This document shows, in pieces, positions 1 through 11,270 of a DNA stretch of 64,000 bases; the first letter of the stretch is position 1; the number at the start of each line of letters is the position of its first letter. The stretch comes from Hyaloscypha bicolor E. Lineage: Eukaryota > Ascomycota > Leotiomycetes > Helotiales > Hyaloscyphaceae. The translations under genes and the position numbers were made by a program. Location of the stretch: assembly GCF_002865645.1 (NCBI RefSeq), contig NW_020194594.1, positions 496,001 through 560,000 of the forward strand, read 5' to 3'. The notes beneath the pieces were generated by a model. The model made no database searches. It was not told the DNA's origin and saw only the letters and a program-made list of their open reading frames with translations.

Positions 1-128
1 AATCTGGACCAGATTCGCTCCTCTCATATTATTGTAACTGCAAACGAACCTCTGAAAAGCACTGCTTTTCGCTCCATCTTCACGCTCGCCAATTCTACTT
101 GCTCCTCGGTCTCAAGGTCTCTTCGAGA

Positions 129-1076
129 ATGGTTTCCGATATGAGTGAAAACGTAAGACACGTACCTCGGCCTGTAAAATACTGTTTACTGACGCAATTG
201 AAGGACGCAATCAAACCTCTAGACACCACCTCTGAGATAGAAACGACGACCACCCCAAGTGTCGCCACTCCGGACGATAGCAGCACTCTGGCGCGATTCC
301 CTGCAGATTCAACGCCTCCCCCTCTTCTAGCACCCCCTTCTCCTCTCCCAGCGTCGACTCCCACCGAACCCAAAGCCATGGCCGTCGCCAAATCAAAGCA
401 GCAAACGCCCCAGAAGCCCATCAAACAGAAGGGCCGCCACTCCAGGAGCCAATCTCCCTCTCGCCCTAACCAAAAAGCCAAACAGCGATCTGAACATGTC
501 TCAACCCCTACAGAATCGAAGAAACGCTTGTCCGGCCACAAAAACCTCCCAAACGTGATTGTCCTCCCAACCCGAAAGCGATGTGGCGACCACCTTCCCT
601 CCTCTTCTCCAGCAACCAAGCGCCGAGAGTTCAGAGAATATACTCAGACCCATGCTCCAAGACCACGCAACGACCATTGGTCTCCTCCCTCTTCCCGCGC
701 CTCATCTCCAGCCCGCTCTGATGCACGTGTGGTTCCAATCTCGGCAGCTAGTTGGTACTCTAACCTGAAGGCCACATGTACAACACCCTCACCAGAAATA
801 CCTCGACCCCGAGTGGCTAAACCATCTTCAACTACCTCTGGTGGCAAGAAATATCCAAGTTTGACGTCTGTTGCGGTTGAGAAGGTTGTGGATGAGGAAG
901 AGGAAAGCAAGATTTGCTATAATTGTGGGAAGAAGGGACATTGGTTTATGAATTGCACTTCAGGGTGTGGCAGATGTAACGGGGATGGACATAGGACGAT
1001 TGATTGTGTGGTCGTGAAGCCGTATGTTCGTTTAAAGAAGAATCTGGTTGGCAAGACAGGTCAAGTGGGAGCCTAA
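129..1076 (+). CDS. CCHC zinc-knuckle protein, Ser/Pro-rich
   Basis: Single-exon frame of 315 codons from the first ATG at 129; a second in-frame ATG follows at 141. The first two thirds are Ser, Pro, Thr and basic residues, predicted disordered. The C-terminal part carries two retroviral-type zinc knuckles of the form C-x2-C-x4-H-x4-C: CYNCGKKGHWFMNC and CGRCNGDGHRTIDC. Such knuckles bind single-stranded nucleic acid or mediate protein contacts; no polymerase, protease or integrase domain is attached, so this is not an obvious retroelement Gag. The knuckle spacing and the Gly-His and Met-x-Cys positions closely match the oppositely oriented gene at 1752-2633, so the two are probably paralogs. 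Precise function unknown. Confidence 0.72.
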   Translation: MVSDMSENVRHVPRPVKYCLLTQLKDAIKPLDTTSEIETTTTPSVATPDDSSTLARFPADSTPPPLLAPPSPLPASTPTEPKAMAVAKSKQQTPQKPIKQKGRHSRSQSPSRPNQKAKQRSEHVSTPTESKKRLSGHKNLPNVIVLPTRKRCGDHLPSSSPATKRREFREYTQTHAPRPRNDHWSPPSSRASSPARSDARVVPISAASWYSNLKATCTTPSPEIPRPRVAKPSSTTSGGKKYPSLTSVAVEKVVDEEEESKICYNCGKKGHWFMNCTSGCGRCNGDGHRTIDCVVVKPYVRLKKNLVGKTGQVGA

Positions 1077-1751
1077 GAATACATCCATATCTTAGGAGAT
1101 ACAATGGATAGCGAGGTCTCAAGGGACAAATCGATCTTCTGGTTATTAGGCCAAGGAAGAGTGCAAAAGGTAGTGGCACTGTTCTTATTATTTGGACTAA
1201 GAAAAGGGAGACTGTATCCAGCATAGATGGATGCTTCTTCGAGGATATCAATTTGACCTCCAAAATTTTGTCTCGGAAACATCTAAAGATTATTATTTTT
1301 CCAAGCGATCACAGTTTTTTCCTGCCATGGATACTTGCAACTCATCGTTTCAGACGCTAACCCTAAATCTGTATTATATCACGGTATTTATTAATGGCGA
1401 AAGGGAGAGAAGCACTGGCATGGTAAGAGATAAATATACGCGGCTAAGAATCAGTGATGCCGAGGTGCCTGTAAAACACGGCCAGGTACCTCCATAGAGG
1501 TGTTGAATGGAAATGAACTTCCAGTAAGATTTTAAAGGACAGTGCAGGAACTTCCCTTGGTTTAATAGGCTACTGGACAACTTTTTTCTTTGCGATGCTT
1601 TACAAAATGACCGGATATCTTTGACAAGCGTCTCCAAGGTCCGCCAAGCATTGTAGACCACTCAACCACTGTTCATCGTCGGGCAAAGCGGTGCAATTGG
1701 CTCCTCGACTAAAAGAGGTACCCATCCCACCATCCATACGGCAGCCTTAAT
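1077..1751. other. intergenic, convergent 3' ends
   Basis: Region between two convergently transcribed zinc-knuckle genes. I see only short overlapping frames on both strands with no recognisable domain and no consistent splice structure. Confidence 0.5.
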
Positions 1752-2633
1752 TCAGTAACTTCTCCTTTCCATTCCCTCAAGCTCTTCCTCCCTCCATATT
1801 TCGCCATCATTCTTCCGGTTGCTCGCCCTTGAACCACAAAACAAGTATCCCCTGTGAAACTCCCCACAAGCCGTGCAACGATCCGGGCAATGCATCCATC
1901 GATGGCCAATCCGATCGCAGTTATCGCAGCACAGTAGATGGCGGATTATTGGTCGAGCATCATTTGGATTTCCGCGCTTGGAGAAGAATTCATCGTCAGC
2001 AGAAGAGCCGTATAATTCGTATTCTTCTTTGAGAGTGAGGACTCGCGTGTAGGCAGAGATCGGGTATGGAGGTTCTTCGACGGACTGCTTGGGATCGGGT
2101 ACTGGCTCAGTGACTAATGGGTCTTCGGCAGGGGGATCATGGTTCTTATCGGATTCGAGGCAAAGGTTGGTGTCAGGGAGGGCAATGTTCCGGTCAAGTG
2201 CGGGGGAGTAGCTGATTTCTGGGGGGGCATTGTCCTTGTCAGTTGAGGGGTGTTCGTATCCATTGATGTCAAGCGAGATGTCGAGTGCGCTCTTAGAATT
2301 TGATGCTTTTGACGACAATCTGTCTGTTTCTTCTTCGACAACGTCGTGGCTTGCGTTACCAAGATTTTGTTCATTGGCCATGACAGTATCGATGTTGGCA
2401 TCCTCCGGAGAATCCATCGTTGAAGAAGACATACTCTCCGCACTATTCGCCTGGTGGTCGCTACATTGTCTAGCCGGCACGACAAGTTCTTCCTCTAGTA
2501 TTGATTTGTCATTTAGTGGTCAGATCGAACGGACAGGAAGATAAATACTGCTCTCTTGGGGTGGAGTGTCCTCGGGAGAAGCAACCTTCGCCCTGGTGAA
2601 GTAGCCTCTCAAAGTGGCGGAGAATCTGTCCAT
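1752..2633 (-). CDS. CCHC zinc-knuckle protein, possibly broken by one stop
   Basis: Minus-strand frame ending at 1752 with a C-terminal zinc knuckle CDNCDRIGHRWMHC (C-x2-C-x4-H-x4-C) followed by a second, less regular one (C-x2-C-x3-H-x5-C). The central part is acidic and Ser/Asp-rich. The first ATG of the uninterrupted frame is at 2432. Upstream, the same frame stays open to an ATG at 2633 except for a single TGA at 2520-2522, which could be a mutated CGA codon. So either translation starts at 2432 or the 5' end is damaged. I found no convincing intron that would remove the stop. The knuckle region resembles that of the gene at 129-1076. Function unknown; nucleic-acid or protein binding is inferred. 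Confidence 0.55.
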
Positions 2634-3671
2634 GTCTCAATAACAGAAGATAAGAGCAGCGAATAAGTTGCCTTGTGGTGGGATGAAATCAAGCCATAAG
2701 CTGGCTAAGTTGTAATTTGCGGTCACGTCAGGGGTAGAATTTCAAGGCTCCGTTCTCCGTAATATCGACCGATAGTCGGGCATACCACGTGATAGATAGG
2801 AGATTGCGCTGCTGGCCTCGCGATAAATCTGCTTGAAAATAGGGTGGTGAATTTGATGTACTTATCTTTCAGGTACAGCACAATCTAGCTCCTGGAGTCT
2901 CATACCTCTTCCCACTGTCCAGCATCCTGCCGGGCAATCCTAAGTCAGAAATTTTCTCATTGTTCAATTTTTCCGATGTCAATGCAGCCCACCCTCCCCC
3001 CATGACATGTAGCATTTTGTGATACAAATTTGCACTTAGATATTTATATCTGGCCCTGGGTGGACAAGGTCAGAGTTTTGCCCTCGGTAGCTTAAATTAG
3101 ATCGCTGGCGAGTTCTGGAACACCTTGGCGCCACACACTTCGATCTTCAAAAGCAAACTCCCATTCCATTACGTTTCTCAAGTCCACGATTACCAAGCCT
3201 GTGCTCATTATTATAGATTTGATTCTCTCTTATTCCATGCAGTTTCTGTCTTTGTTTACTTTCCCCCCTTTTTTTGTTGATCCAGCCTCGATAAGCGGGA
3301 ACTTGGCAGTCTTGTCTGGAACAAAGTATTCTAAAGCTCTGAAACGGTTTCAAGTAGAGATATACAGCTAGAATCATTCAGATTTTCGCTGATGCTGGAG
3401 CTCTTGCATAAAGTGTGACGAGAGTTGTGTTAGGCTTCAACTTGTACTTTTGAACGCCTTCAGCCGCCACCAAGTCAGAGTTCCAAGGCATCGTCAAGGT
3501 CCATTTTAATGAGCAACTCTTCCATTTACAGCGTCATGATTTGCTCAAAACTCCCGATTTTCCACGCTGAAGGAACGGGCTGCAGCAAACTGCATCACTG
3601 CGAAACAATTCGACGAAGTTTACAATGTTGTTACGAAACGGCAATCATGCAACTCTGAGGTACTAGTGAAG
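2634..3671. other. intergenic, nothing recognised
   Basis: About 1 kb with only short, unrelated frames. No repeat with matching ends and no domain was seen. Confidence 0.45.
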
Positions 3672-4103
3672 ATGCACAGAACTACATGGCAGTGTTGTGG
3701 AGTTGCAGTGTGTTGCGTAAGTCGATTCCTGGATAGTAAACACATCCAAAATGTTGCTGAAAGCTCTACTGACGCTCCAATGGTCAATTCTAGTACAGGA
3801 TACTGCGTTTTCGATCCCATTTTACATCAATTCGAAGGGTTGACCAAAGTTGAGCGTGGTGCTAAGCTACTCACTTCTGAGATCGAAACTCTAGCGAGAC
3901 TCAAAATATATAGCAAGATGAGCGAAACTGCTATTTCTATAGCGGAATTCGCACTTGGTTTTAACAATTCTGGATCTGCATGGGCGCAGGACGCAGCTAT
4001 TATCAACCAGACGGAAGAAGTAATAGAGGGTGATGCTGGAACTGCTGAAGAGAATGGAAAGTTGAGGCATAGGGTCAAGGAACTGGGGTCTCTGTTGGAA
4101 TAG
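3672..4103 (+). CDS. hypothetical protein, helical C-terminus
   Basis: Frame of about 143 codons from the ATG at 3672. The C-terminal third is charged and helical (Glu, Lys, Leu spacing) and may form a short coiled coil; the N-terminal part is Cys-rich and less convincing. No known domain recognised. It lies 340 bp upstream of the coiled-coil gene at 4440 on the same strand and may belong to the same lineage-specific class, but I see no shared motif. The start may lie in an unrecognised upstream exon. Confidence 0.3.
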   Translation: MHRTTWQCCGVAVCCVSRFLDSKHIQNVAESSTDAPMVNSSTGYCVFDPILHQFEGLTKVERGAKLLTSEIETLARLKIYSKMSETAISIAEFALGFNNSGSAWAQDAAIINQTEEVIEGDAGTAEENGKLRHRVKELGSLLE

Positions 4104-4439
4104 TGGGTGGGAGCTAAAGAGTTCATTGTACGACGGAGGTGCCTAATTAGACTCACAGGAAGGAGAACCCGAGGTATACAACGAGCTTTATGTGTATGAG
4201 AAGGGCCAAATCAGTTATGTTTAGGGTAAATAAATAAATTTAGTCTCGATTTACTATAATTGACTGGAAATTCATAAAAACAACACAGACACAAGAGAAC
4301 AAATTACGTTGTCAAATCCTTCGGCGTAGATTCTTGAATTCTCTTGTGCTAGAACGTTCTTATTCCTTCTAGAAGCTCAGAATCTCTGCCCTTCTACCCT
4401 TTCCACCTTAACCGAGCTAACTTAATATCCTCGCTCGCC

Positions 4440-5048
4440 ATGCCATCTCCATTCGACGCCCTGGTAACTCCGACCGCCCTCTCTCCTACAGACGTCAATG
4501 TGGGTGCTATGCACCCTAACCCAATCCAAGAGACCCACACTGCCCGTGTGTCAATCTTGGCCCATGGAGACCAAAGTATGGCTCTTGATCCCATCGACCA
4601 GCTCAACCGCCTCAACCTTTTCGAACTCATCCCCAATATTCGCACAAAAGACGAAATTATCCGAGCCCTACAATCCGAGAACAAACAAGTAAAGGCGGAG
4701 AACAAGCAATTGGGCGCAGATGTCAGGCGCTTGAAGAATATCAGCGAGCAGCGGAAGGACGCTCTGTTAAAGTGCGGAGAGGAGATGGATGCTATGAACA
4801 ACCGACTTTTCAAACTGTTGAAGGTTGAGACCCAATTGAAGAAGCTTCAAAAGGTTGTCGGCGAGGCTCTTGAGCCCGTCGGGGAGAATAGGGGTGAAGA
4901 TATAGTGGAGAATTCGGGAGAGGGGGGAGAGGCCAAAGGACCTCAGGGAAAGAGGGGCAAGGGAAAAGGAGCAAAGAGGGAGGTTGAGAATGAAGATGAG
5001 GAAATAGAAGGTTTTGGACCGAATAAGGGTGCTAGAGTTGCTGAATAA
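4440..5048 (+). CDS. small coiled-coil protein, basic/acidic tail
   Basis: Single-exon frame of 202 codons with a good start context (CGCCATGCC). Residues about 1-75 are of low complexity with Pro and Thr. Residues about 75-145 have strong heptad periodicity rich in Glu, Lys, Asn and Leu, a coiled coil. The tail from about residue 150 is Gly/Glu/Lys-rich with a run of basic residues that could act as a nuclear signal, followed by an acidic stretch. No catalytic motif. Similar in build to the coiled-coil genes at 6370-7428 and 22840-23634, but lacks their shared N-terminal motif. Confidence 0.6.
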   Translation: MPSPFDALVTPTALSPTDVNVGAMHPNPIQETHTARVSILAHGDQSMALDPIDQLNRLNLFELIPNIRTKDEIIRALQSENKQVKAENKQLGADVRRLKNISEQRKDALLKCGEEMDAMNNRLFKLLKVETQLKKLQKVVGEALEPVGENRGEDIVENSGEGGEAKGPQGKRGKGKGAKREVENEDEEIEGFGPNKGARVAE

Positions 5049-5342
5049 CAGAAGGAGTTTAGGGGAGAGAGAAACTAGAGTCTGTATAGAGGTTGGAGGG
5101 TAGACATGGTCCTAGAAGAAACAACAAAATATGAATTTCCTAATACATTTGGTCCTGGTTAATTTCCAAGCGAATTGAAATGTCTGCAATTGTATTTAAA
5201 GAACGGGCCGCATACGAGGCTCGCTCACTTCCTTCCCCCATATCTGGAACTACAGACTGTAGTCTGCAAACCACGTACTATACCCCTCGTCGACATCTCC
5301 TCCCAGCAACCCATCTGAGAAACCATCTTCCCGGACACCGCC

Positions 5343-5801
5343 ATGATCAGCCGGGAACAACACTCTCGGGACCCATTACAAATATATCTAGCTATCCTAG
5401 CTATCTTCTACGTCTGCCACGAGTCTAGATTAGTAGCCGGGAAGCACTACACCAAAGTCACCAAAAATACTCTGAAGAAGTACAACCTCTCTTACCGGCA
5501 TGTTTACATCAACTTTGACATGGATCATTTCTGCCACGACTGGGTCCATCGGTTGAATCAGGACTTGTTGGTCTCGTACACTTTTAGGCTTGAGGAGGTG
5601 TGCAAGATCAAGTAAGCCTTCTCTTCCTTCCCACCTTTCTCTTGCTAACTACGAAGGGTATTTGAGGCAAAATTAAGATACACAATTTTCCTCCACCACG
5701 AGACATATTCTTATTTAGACAATGTTTCGAGATTGGCGGTCTGGAAAAAATTCATCTTCAGGTTGACGAGATATCTTCCTGCGTGTGCATGCAGATGGTG
5801 A
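5343..5801 (+). CDS. hypothetical two-exon protein
   Basis: Model: exon 1 5343-5611, intron 5612-5656 (donor GTAAGC, branch GCTAAC, acceptor AAG), exon 2 5657-5801, giving 137 residues. The frame continues open across the junction for 47 codons, which supports the splice. Start ATG at 5343 has a good context (CCGCCATG). The protein has a hydrophobic stretch near residues 12-24 and is rich in His, Tyr and Arg; it matches no family I know. It could be a fragment. Confidence 0.38.
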
Positions 5802-6369
5802 TTTGGTCGCGGGGTTGGCTTTGAAGTAGGACTGTGCTAGGTTTGAGAGGGAATTGAGGGCTGATCCAAAGAAGGGCGGTGGCGGGTTGACGTTTTCGGC
5901 AGAGATGAAGTGGTCCTTTCAGGAGGAGGAGAGTCAGATGATGGATTTATGGCCCATTGCATCGAATCCCCACCTGGCTGTGAAGGCACCGAAGAAACGG
6001 GTTGTGCCGAAGAATCAGAGATCCCCGAGGAAGCTGGAAGTACCAACGCTTCGGTGGGCGATGGGGACCTAGGGGTAAAGACGAAGGAGAATAAAGGAGA
6101 GGAGTAAAAGCGGGAAGGCTGCAAAACAACTTGCAACTTATTGAGAAGAGAACTAGTTTCTAGGTGGCTCGTGCAATTCGGTCTAGATTGTACATGAAGA
6201 AACAGGTTCATTGGAGTTACGGAGCGTAGACAGGAAAATAAAATGGGCCTGGCATCATTTGCTCATCATCCGAGCCAATGTCCCAAGTGTCCTAGAACAG
6301 CACTGTCCCATTGCTCCATCATTCCATCTGTATCCGAATAATAAACTTCCCATTCGACGCGCCACAGAT
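5802..6369. other. intergenic; one weak minus-strand frame
   Basis: A 124-codon minus-strand frame (5837-6211, ATG start) is Ser/Pro-rich without any domain; I do not call it as a gene. Nothing else was recognised. Confidence 0.4.
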
Positions 6370-7428
6370 CTAGTATTCCATTGACTCATGCTTGATGTGA
6401 GTATTATTTTCTCTCTTGACCTCCTTCTTGACCTTGTTCCTGCCCTGTTTGTTGCTGGCACTGGCTTCGTACTTTTGAAGCCTGGCCGTAAGGGACTTGA
6501 TCGCATCATTCCTCTTGCGAATCGTGTTTTGTGTGTTTTTGATCTCTTTGGTTCGGTTTTCTAAGGTGTTCTGGAGCTTTTGAACATCCCGAGGAGTGCC
6601 TGTGTGGTTTAGCTCCTGAAGGTTCTTCTTGAGTTGCTTGATAGTGGTGTTGCGCTCCTGAATGTCCCTGTTCTGCCAAGCGATTGTATTCTCGTGTGCC
6701 TTGACCAACCCAATTTCTGTCCGGATCTCGCTCTCCCTGATCTACAAAATAGTCAGCGGTGGCAAAGGGTCTGTTCCGTCGATGCTCATACCTTGATGAT
6801 ATCATCCTTGCCAGACATCAGAGCCTTGTTAGCCAACAGGGTCTCTTCCTTGATACTAAGAAGGTCATCCTTGCTGTGTATGATCAAATCCGCCCGCTGA
6901 AGCGCGACCTCCAGCTGCTCGATGCGCCGAGTATGATTCGTTTCGCTTTGACTCAAAGCAGCGACAAAGCAGTCGTAGAGAGGGTCTTTGCCAGGGAACT
7001 CTTCTTCGACTGAAGCGGAATCAGCTGACCTCAATGTCCCAGTAGTTCTTGGGTCACTTACAGTAGTACGTCCAAGTCTCACGTTCAGCCAAGAATTGAT
7101 GGTAGATTGGCGGCACTTCTGGATGGGAGCAGGATCGTTGGGCGGCTGCGTGGCATGTGTGGTAGTAGTCACTGACTTCTTGAAGCTAAAGAGGTCAGTA
7201 TTCAATGTCCAGGATACTGAATGAACATTGGAGTTGAAGACTCACGTCGAGGTTACGTTCTTGAGCTTTCTGGCCTATGGCGTGTATCTGGGAGTCGTAT
7301 TGTACCTCCATGTCTGGTTGATTGCTGACAGATTGTTCTGAAACCGATGGTAGATTGCCACCGTTCCGACTTCGGGTTGTCGGGGTGTCGTTGATGCGGG
7401 TAATCAACCTTCCAGTGGAATAGAACAT
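6370..7428 (-). CDS. coiled-coil protein of a lineage-specific family
   Basis: Four-exon model: 7428-7246, 7185-7062, 7009-6792, 6741-6370; all introns have GTGAGT, GTAAGT or GTATGA donors and AG acceptors, and the joined frame is exactly 298 residues. N-terminus is Ser/Thr/Asn-rich. A compact region follows with the motif SQI at 46-48, His70, His90, ER at 95-96, Trp99, and FPG at 107-109. From about residue 120 to 285 the chain is almost continuous coiled coil (Glu, Lys, Gln, Asn, Leu). The tail is basic. The motif residues align without gaps over the first 25 positions with the gene at 22840-23634, and an intron interrupts the Phe codon four residues after the Trp in phase 1 in both genes. 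No enzyme motif; a structural or binding role is inferred. Confidence 0.68.
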
Positions 7429-7715
7429 CGGAGGGAGTGAATATGTGCGGGGCTGACAGTGAGCCCCGAATCACCTTTGGCCTGCGGATCACATGACGAT
7501 TTGTCATTCTCCCAGCCCGGACGAGGAGATTGAGAAGAATAGCTTATGTATCAGAGTTTCCTCAAAGTCTATATCAAAGAGCCTGTCATCTCATGTCAGT
7601 TCTTGTTACTCACCTTTCTTCCTGTCTTTGAGGCGAATTGGAAGCACATAGAAATGTAGGTCCTGAAGCCAATGAGCCCAAACTAGTACATTCGAATTCC
7701 TCATCTCAGATGTCG

Positions 7716-8813
7716 TTACTTCCTCAAACAAGTACTCCCAAACAGTACTCGACATCTTGTGCTGTGCAAGACATTGGGCGTGCTCCCCATCAACTTCTCA
7801 AAATCGTCTTCCTCTGCTCTGCTACCAGCGCCATTAACCCCCGCCACCTCACTGACATACCCGAAGTCCCTCGGCGGAACATAGTGATGCATCAACTCCG
7901 GAGTGACCACGAGGCAACTAAGGTCTTTGCTTCTACACCCATGCATTAAATGAATATCATAAGCTTCGTCTTCTCCCTTCCCCGCCCATATCGCAACCTT
8001 CTTCGCTCCTCGCTTCGTCAGCGCATACCCAATAGTCCCGACCGGATTGACACTTCTCTGCATAACGCGAGTGCCAGGGGTGAAACGGTGGAAGTATTTC
8101 TTGGCCCATCCTGTATACTCAGCTTCCAGGGGAGCCGACGGGTCCTTGAACTCAATCCGTCTCGTGTTGTTGTCTGTAGGTTCGCCCGAATGTCCTATCC
8201 AAAGAATGTCCCATGATTTCCCGTACGGCGTCTCATCTTCCTCATCCACAAAAGTAAACTCTCGTACCGCGGATGAAATGAGCTGCATCTGGTGCTTGAT
8301 ACTGACATCCCAATCCGCGTCGTCCTCGAGGATAAGGACAGTCTCGAGGTCCAGCGCGATGGCGTATTTTACCAGATCCAGATGGGCAAGCCAATTGTAA
8401 GCTTGTCCCAGTCCAGGGTGTTTTCCTTCGGCTGGTCCGAGATCACGGAAGACCTGGATGAACTCGGGAGTCGGGAGGGATTGGACCGGGATCTCGACAT
8501 CGAGGCCAGTGTAAGCGGCTGCAGCTTTCAGTCCTCTTGTTCTCCAACTTGGTGATTTGGAGAGAACCAGAATCTTTTGAAACTGTCGAACTTATTTAGT
8601 CATGAGAACTTCACGAATGAAGCGCCGAGATAAGCGGCTGCGGGGACTCACTCCGAGGGTAGAGTTTCTTGCAGCGTCCTTGGAGCGAGTGCGGACTGAT
8701 GATGCCGGCTCATGGACCAGGTAATAGCAGGTCAAAAACACCAATCCGAATCCGATGACAAAATAGCGGAAGGGTTGAGCTCGGAATCCGCGCCGAGCTT
8801 TCAGCGCAGGCAT
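7716..8813 (-). CDS. family-25-like glycosyltransferase, type II membrane
   Basis: Two exons: 8813-8652 and 8582-7716 (intron 69 nt, donor GTGAGT, acceptor ACAG), 342 residues. A short basic N-terminus precedes one hydrophobic segment at about residues 16-32, giving the type II topology of Golgi transferases. The lumenal part begins with a beta strand (ILVLSKS) and carries the acidic metal-binding motif LEDDADW near residues 139-145, preceded by a GQAYNWLAHLDL-type helix, as in family 25 (LPS-type) glycosyltransferases of fungi. A probable second conserved patch is VNPVGTIGYALTKRGA. Likely transfers a sugar to a glycan in the secretory pathway; donor and acceptor unknown. The last 15 residues look irregular and may hide a further intron. 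Family assignment from motif memory only. Confidence 0.75.
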
Positions 8814-9218
8814 CTTCTATGGCGTGATGTGGACCCGTGCTCGGCCCCTTTTCCCAGCACTCTCACTGAACTTCACAGCCCGAGTTGGCCGCAGTCCTTG
8901 AGTGCAAGGGCTCCTCTTATCACCTCATGTTATGGGTCGGATGAAATGTGCACCCCATGAATGAGAACGAGAGATGGTGCGCGTCTAGATCCGAGGCGGA
9001 GCAAAAGAGTCAGGTGTGCGAATTTTACATTTTGGGTTGTCATTCCGACCAGCTGCAGGTGCCAAGGTACCAACGGCGTGAGGGCACTGAGATTAAGCCA
9101 ATCATAGAGAACTTTCCCCTCGCGGTGGGTGAAATTGCCACGCTAGTGGCTGCACGCGAATACCCCTTGTTCGGTTAGAAGAGAACAGCTCCTCCAATCA
9201 GACTACTCGCATCTATGC

Positions 9219-9430
9219 GGCCGCTAGCGCTGGCAATGTCTCACCAGGCGAGGAGATAACTCAGTCAATTTTGTCCCCCTGATCGCGCCCAGAAAAAGTA
9301 GAGCAAAGCTATGTGCAGTTATCCTCTCGTCCGGTGAGACATTACTAGCATATCAGCCACAGCTGTGGCACCCAATAAAATCCCAGAAGGTGCCACACTC
9401 TATGGCTAGTAATATCTCGCCAGGCGAGGG
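9219..9430. repeat. short fold-back repeat, three ends
   Basis: The sequence GCTAGTAATRTCTCRCCRGGCGAGG occurs in plus orientation near 9403-9427, in minus orientation near 9330-9354, and a diverged plus copy lies near 9223-9247. The inner pair forms a fold-back of about 100 bp with ends resembling TTATC...AATAA, as in small non-autonomous elements. No coding content. Confidence 0.45.
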
Positions 9431-10633
9431 AATAATAAAGTATATACTAACTAGCGTTGAATTTCTTTCTTCTTTTAAAAGTAGTTATTAGAGACCCTAA
9501 TTGAAATTATTATTACGGGAATGTGCTATATAATATAATAGGAGTCTTACTAGGAGACTCTCAAAAGAAAATCGATTAATAATATAGTTGTTTGCTATAA
9601 GTGTTGCATGGCAACTGCAGGCTAGTCACGTGTGTTTAACTCACGTGACCACACCCACTGTATTTAGCTCTGGCCATCCGCGCCACACCTCTCTTCCTTC
9701 CATATCCTTATTATATTACAATACAACCGCATTTACTGCAACAATAAGGAAGTACTCGGGCAAATTATCCTCAGCATTAGAACTAATAGCCCGGGTGAGT
9801 TTAGGACAGTTGCGGTTTGGTTTTAATTTGCAGACTGCTAGTTAATTATTTTGGCCCAGGGGAGAGGTTGTTAAAAGCGGAAAGGGTTCAAAGGGTCTGC
9901 ACAAGAGTGAAAGGAGACTATGGGGTGGATTTGACGCGTCCCTGAAATGGGAGACACAGTTAACGATTTTGGCGCAAGCCCCTTTTGGATCACCTACTCC
10001 AGCACTGTCTTCCTGAGGCTTTTGCCTATACAACTGACGTCCACCTTACCTGGTTTTACCTCGCGATCTTTAATTGTCCATCTGGGCGACTAGTCTCCCC
10101 GTGTGACTGGCTGCATTTGGTGGACTGGTCTTGTCTCGGTGATTAGTCTCCCTATGTTGATTGGTATCCCCTGTGCGTGACCGGTCCCTGTGGGTGCCTG
10201 GTTTTACTGCAAGTAGAGTCGCGTTGGAAGTCAAAGGGTATCGTCATGAAAGTACCAGGTAGCTCGTATACAATGGATCTGCATATCATTTCAACCAGAG
10301 AACTTGGGTCATTCACAAAGGATGGGCAAGATGTTTTATCACAGGAAAAAAGGGAAGCTTCAAATCTCGCATCTGGGGATGGAATTCCAATCGCCCAGAA
10401 AAATCAAATTCGCTTCTGAGTAAATGTTAAATATAGCCATAGTGACACTCCGTGTCAAAACACCGCCTGCTTATCCCACCAAGAACCCCAGCACCTCAAG
10501 GTGAGTCGACAAAACATCTTTCCAACAAGTATGTACGTACCACCTGCAACTAACCGACAAGTCCAACCCTCGAGAGCGGCCGTACCGAGGACTTGGTAAG
10601 ACTCGGCATCGGAGTCCGATCACGGGCATCTAT
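9431..10633. other. intergenic with palindromic and degenerate repeats
   Basis: Contains an inverted CACGTG pair around 9627-9650 and, at about 10085-10200, four or five imperfect copies of a unit resembling GACTGGTCTCCCTGTGT, a degenerate minisatellite. Frames here are short and unrelated to any family I know. Confidence 0.4.
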
Positions 10634-11270
10634 CTAGCTTTTGCTGAAGGTTGCAGGCGGGTAGTTCGCGCAAGGCAGCTCCCGTACGTGATGGTCCAGG
10701 AGCCGCCGACACGGGTAATCCAGGTATGGGAGAACACGCACCCAAGTGGTATTGAACAATTGGTCGTGGGTAGGTGCCTCGTTGTGAGTGAAAAAAGGGA
10801 GGGTGCAAGATATTTTGGGAGGTGTCCGACGAAAGCCGACGTTCTTGGCGTATCCTGGCCTGAAGAGCATCCTTTCGAATTTGACGAGGAATCGATGATA
10901 GAATCTGAAACGAGGGATACATTTATCAAAGATATACTTAAGTATACACGCGCTCGCGTACTCTTCGCCAACCCATTCGCCCATTAGCTTGACTGTGTAG
11001 GCGAGCGGGGTGGAATAATCAGCCTCGTTGATGCGAATTTTGAGAAGCTGGAAACCTTGAAGAGTCTGTTCTACATCGTTCAGACCCCTTCGCAGCACGT
11101 TGACACGCTCTATATCGTCAAAAAGGCTACAAGTATAGAAGAATGGCGACAATATCGAGCTCGAATCCCCACAGCTTAACTCGCTGTAGATGTCGTGTTT
11201 AAGTAACGCCAGGCCAGGCAGGTAGAAATCCCTCAAACAGCCCAAAGTGTAATCCAACAGAGGTAGTGCA
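10634..11270 (-). pseudogene. out-of-frame continuation of the C2H2 gene
   Basis: Downstream of the stop that ends the zinc-finger frame, the +1 frame stays open for over 600 nt. Its first part reads as a plausible helical protein (Leu, Asp, Glu, Tyr-rich, with patterns like LLDYTLGCLRDFY and VEQTLQGFQLLKIR). It is the same frame as the N-terminal segment at 11615-12109. Either one nucleotide was lost or gained in the CAA/CAG tract at about 11275-11290, or an unrecognised splice restores the frame. Its last third (below about 10930) is less protein-like. No known domain. Confidence 0.35.
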
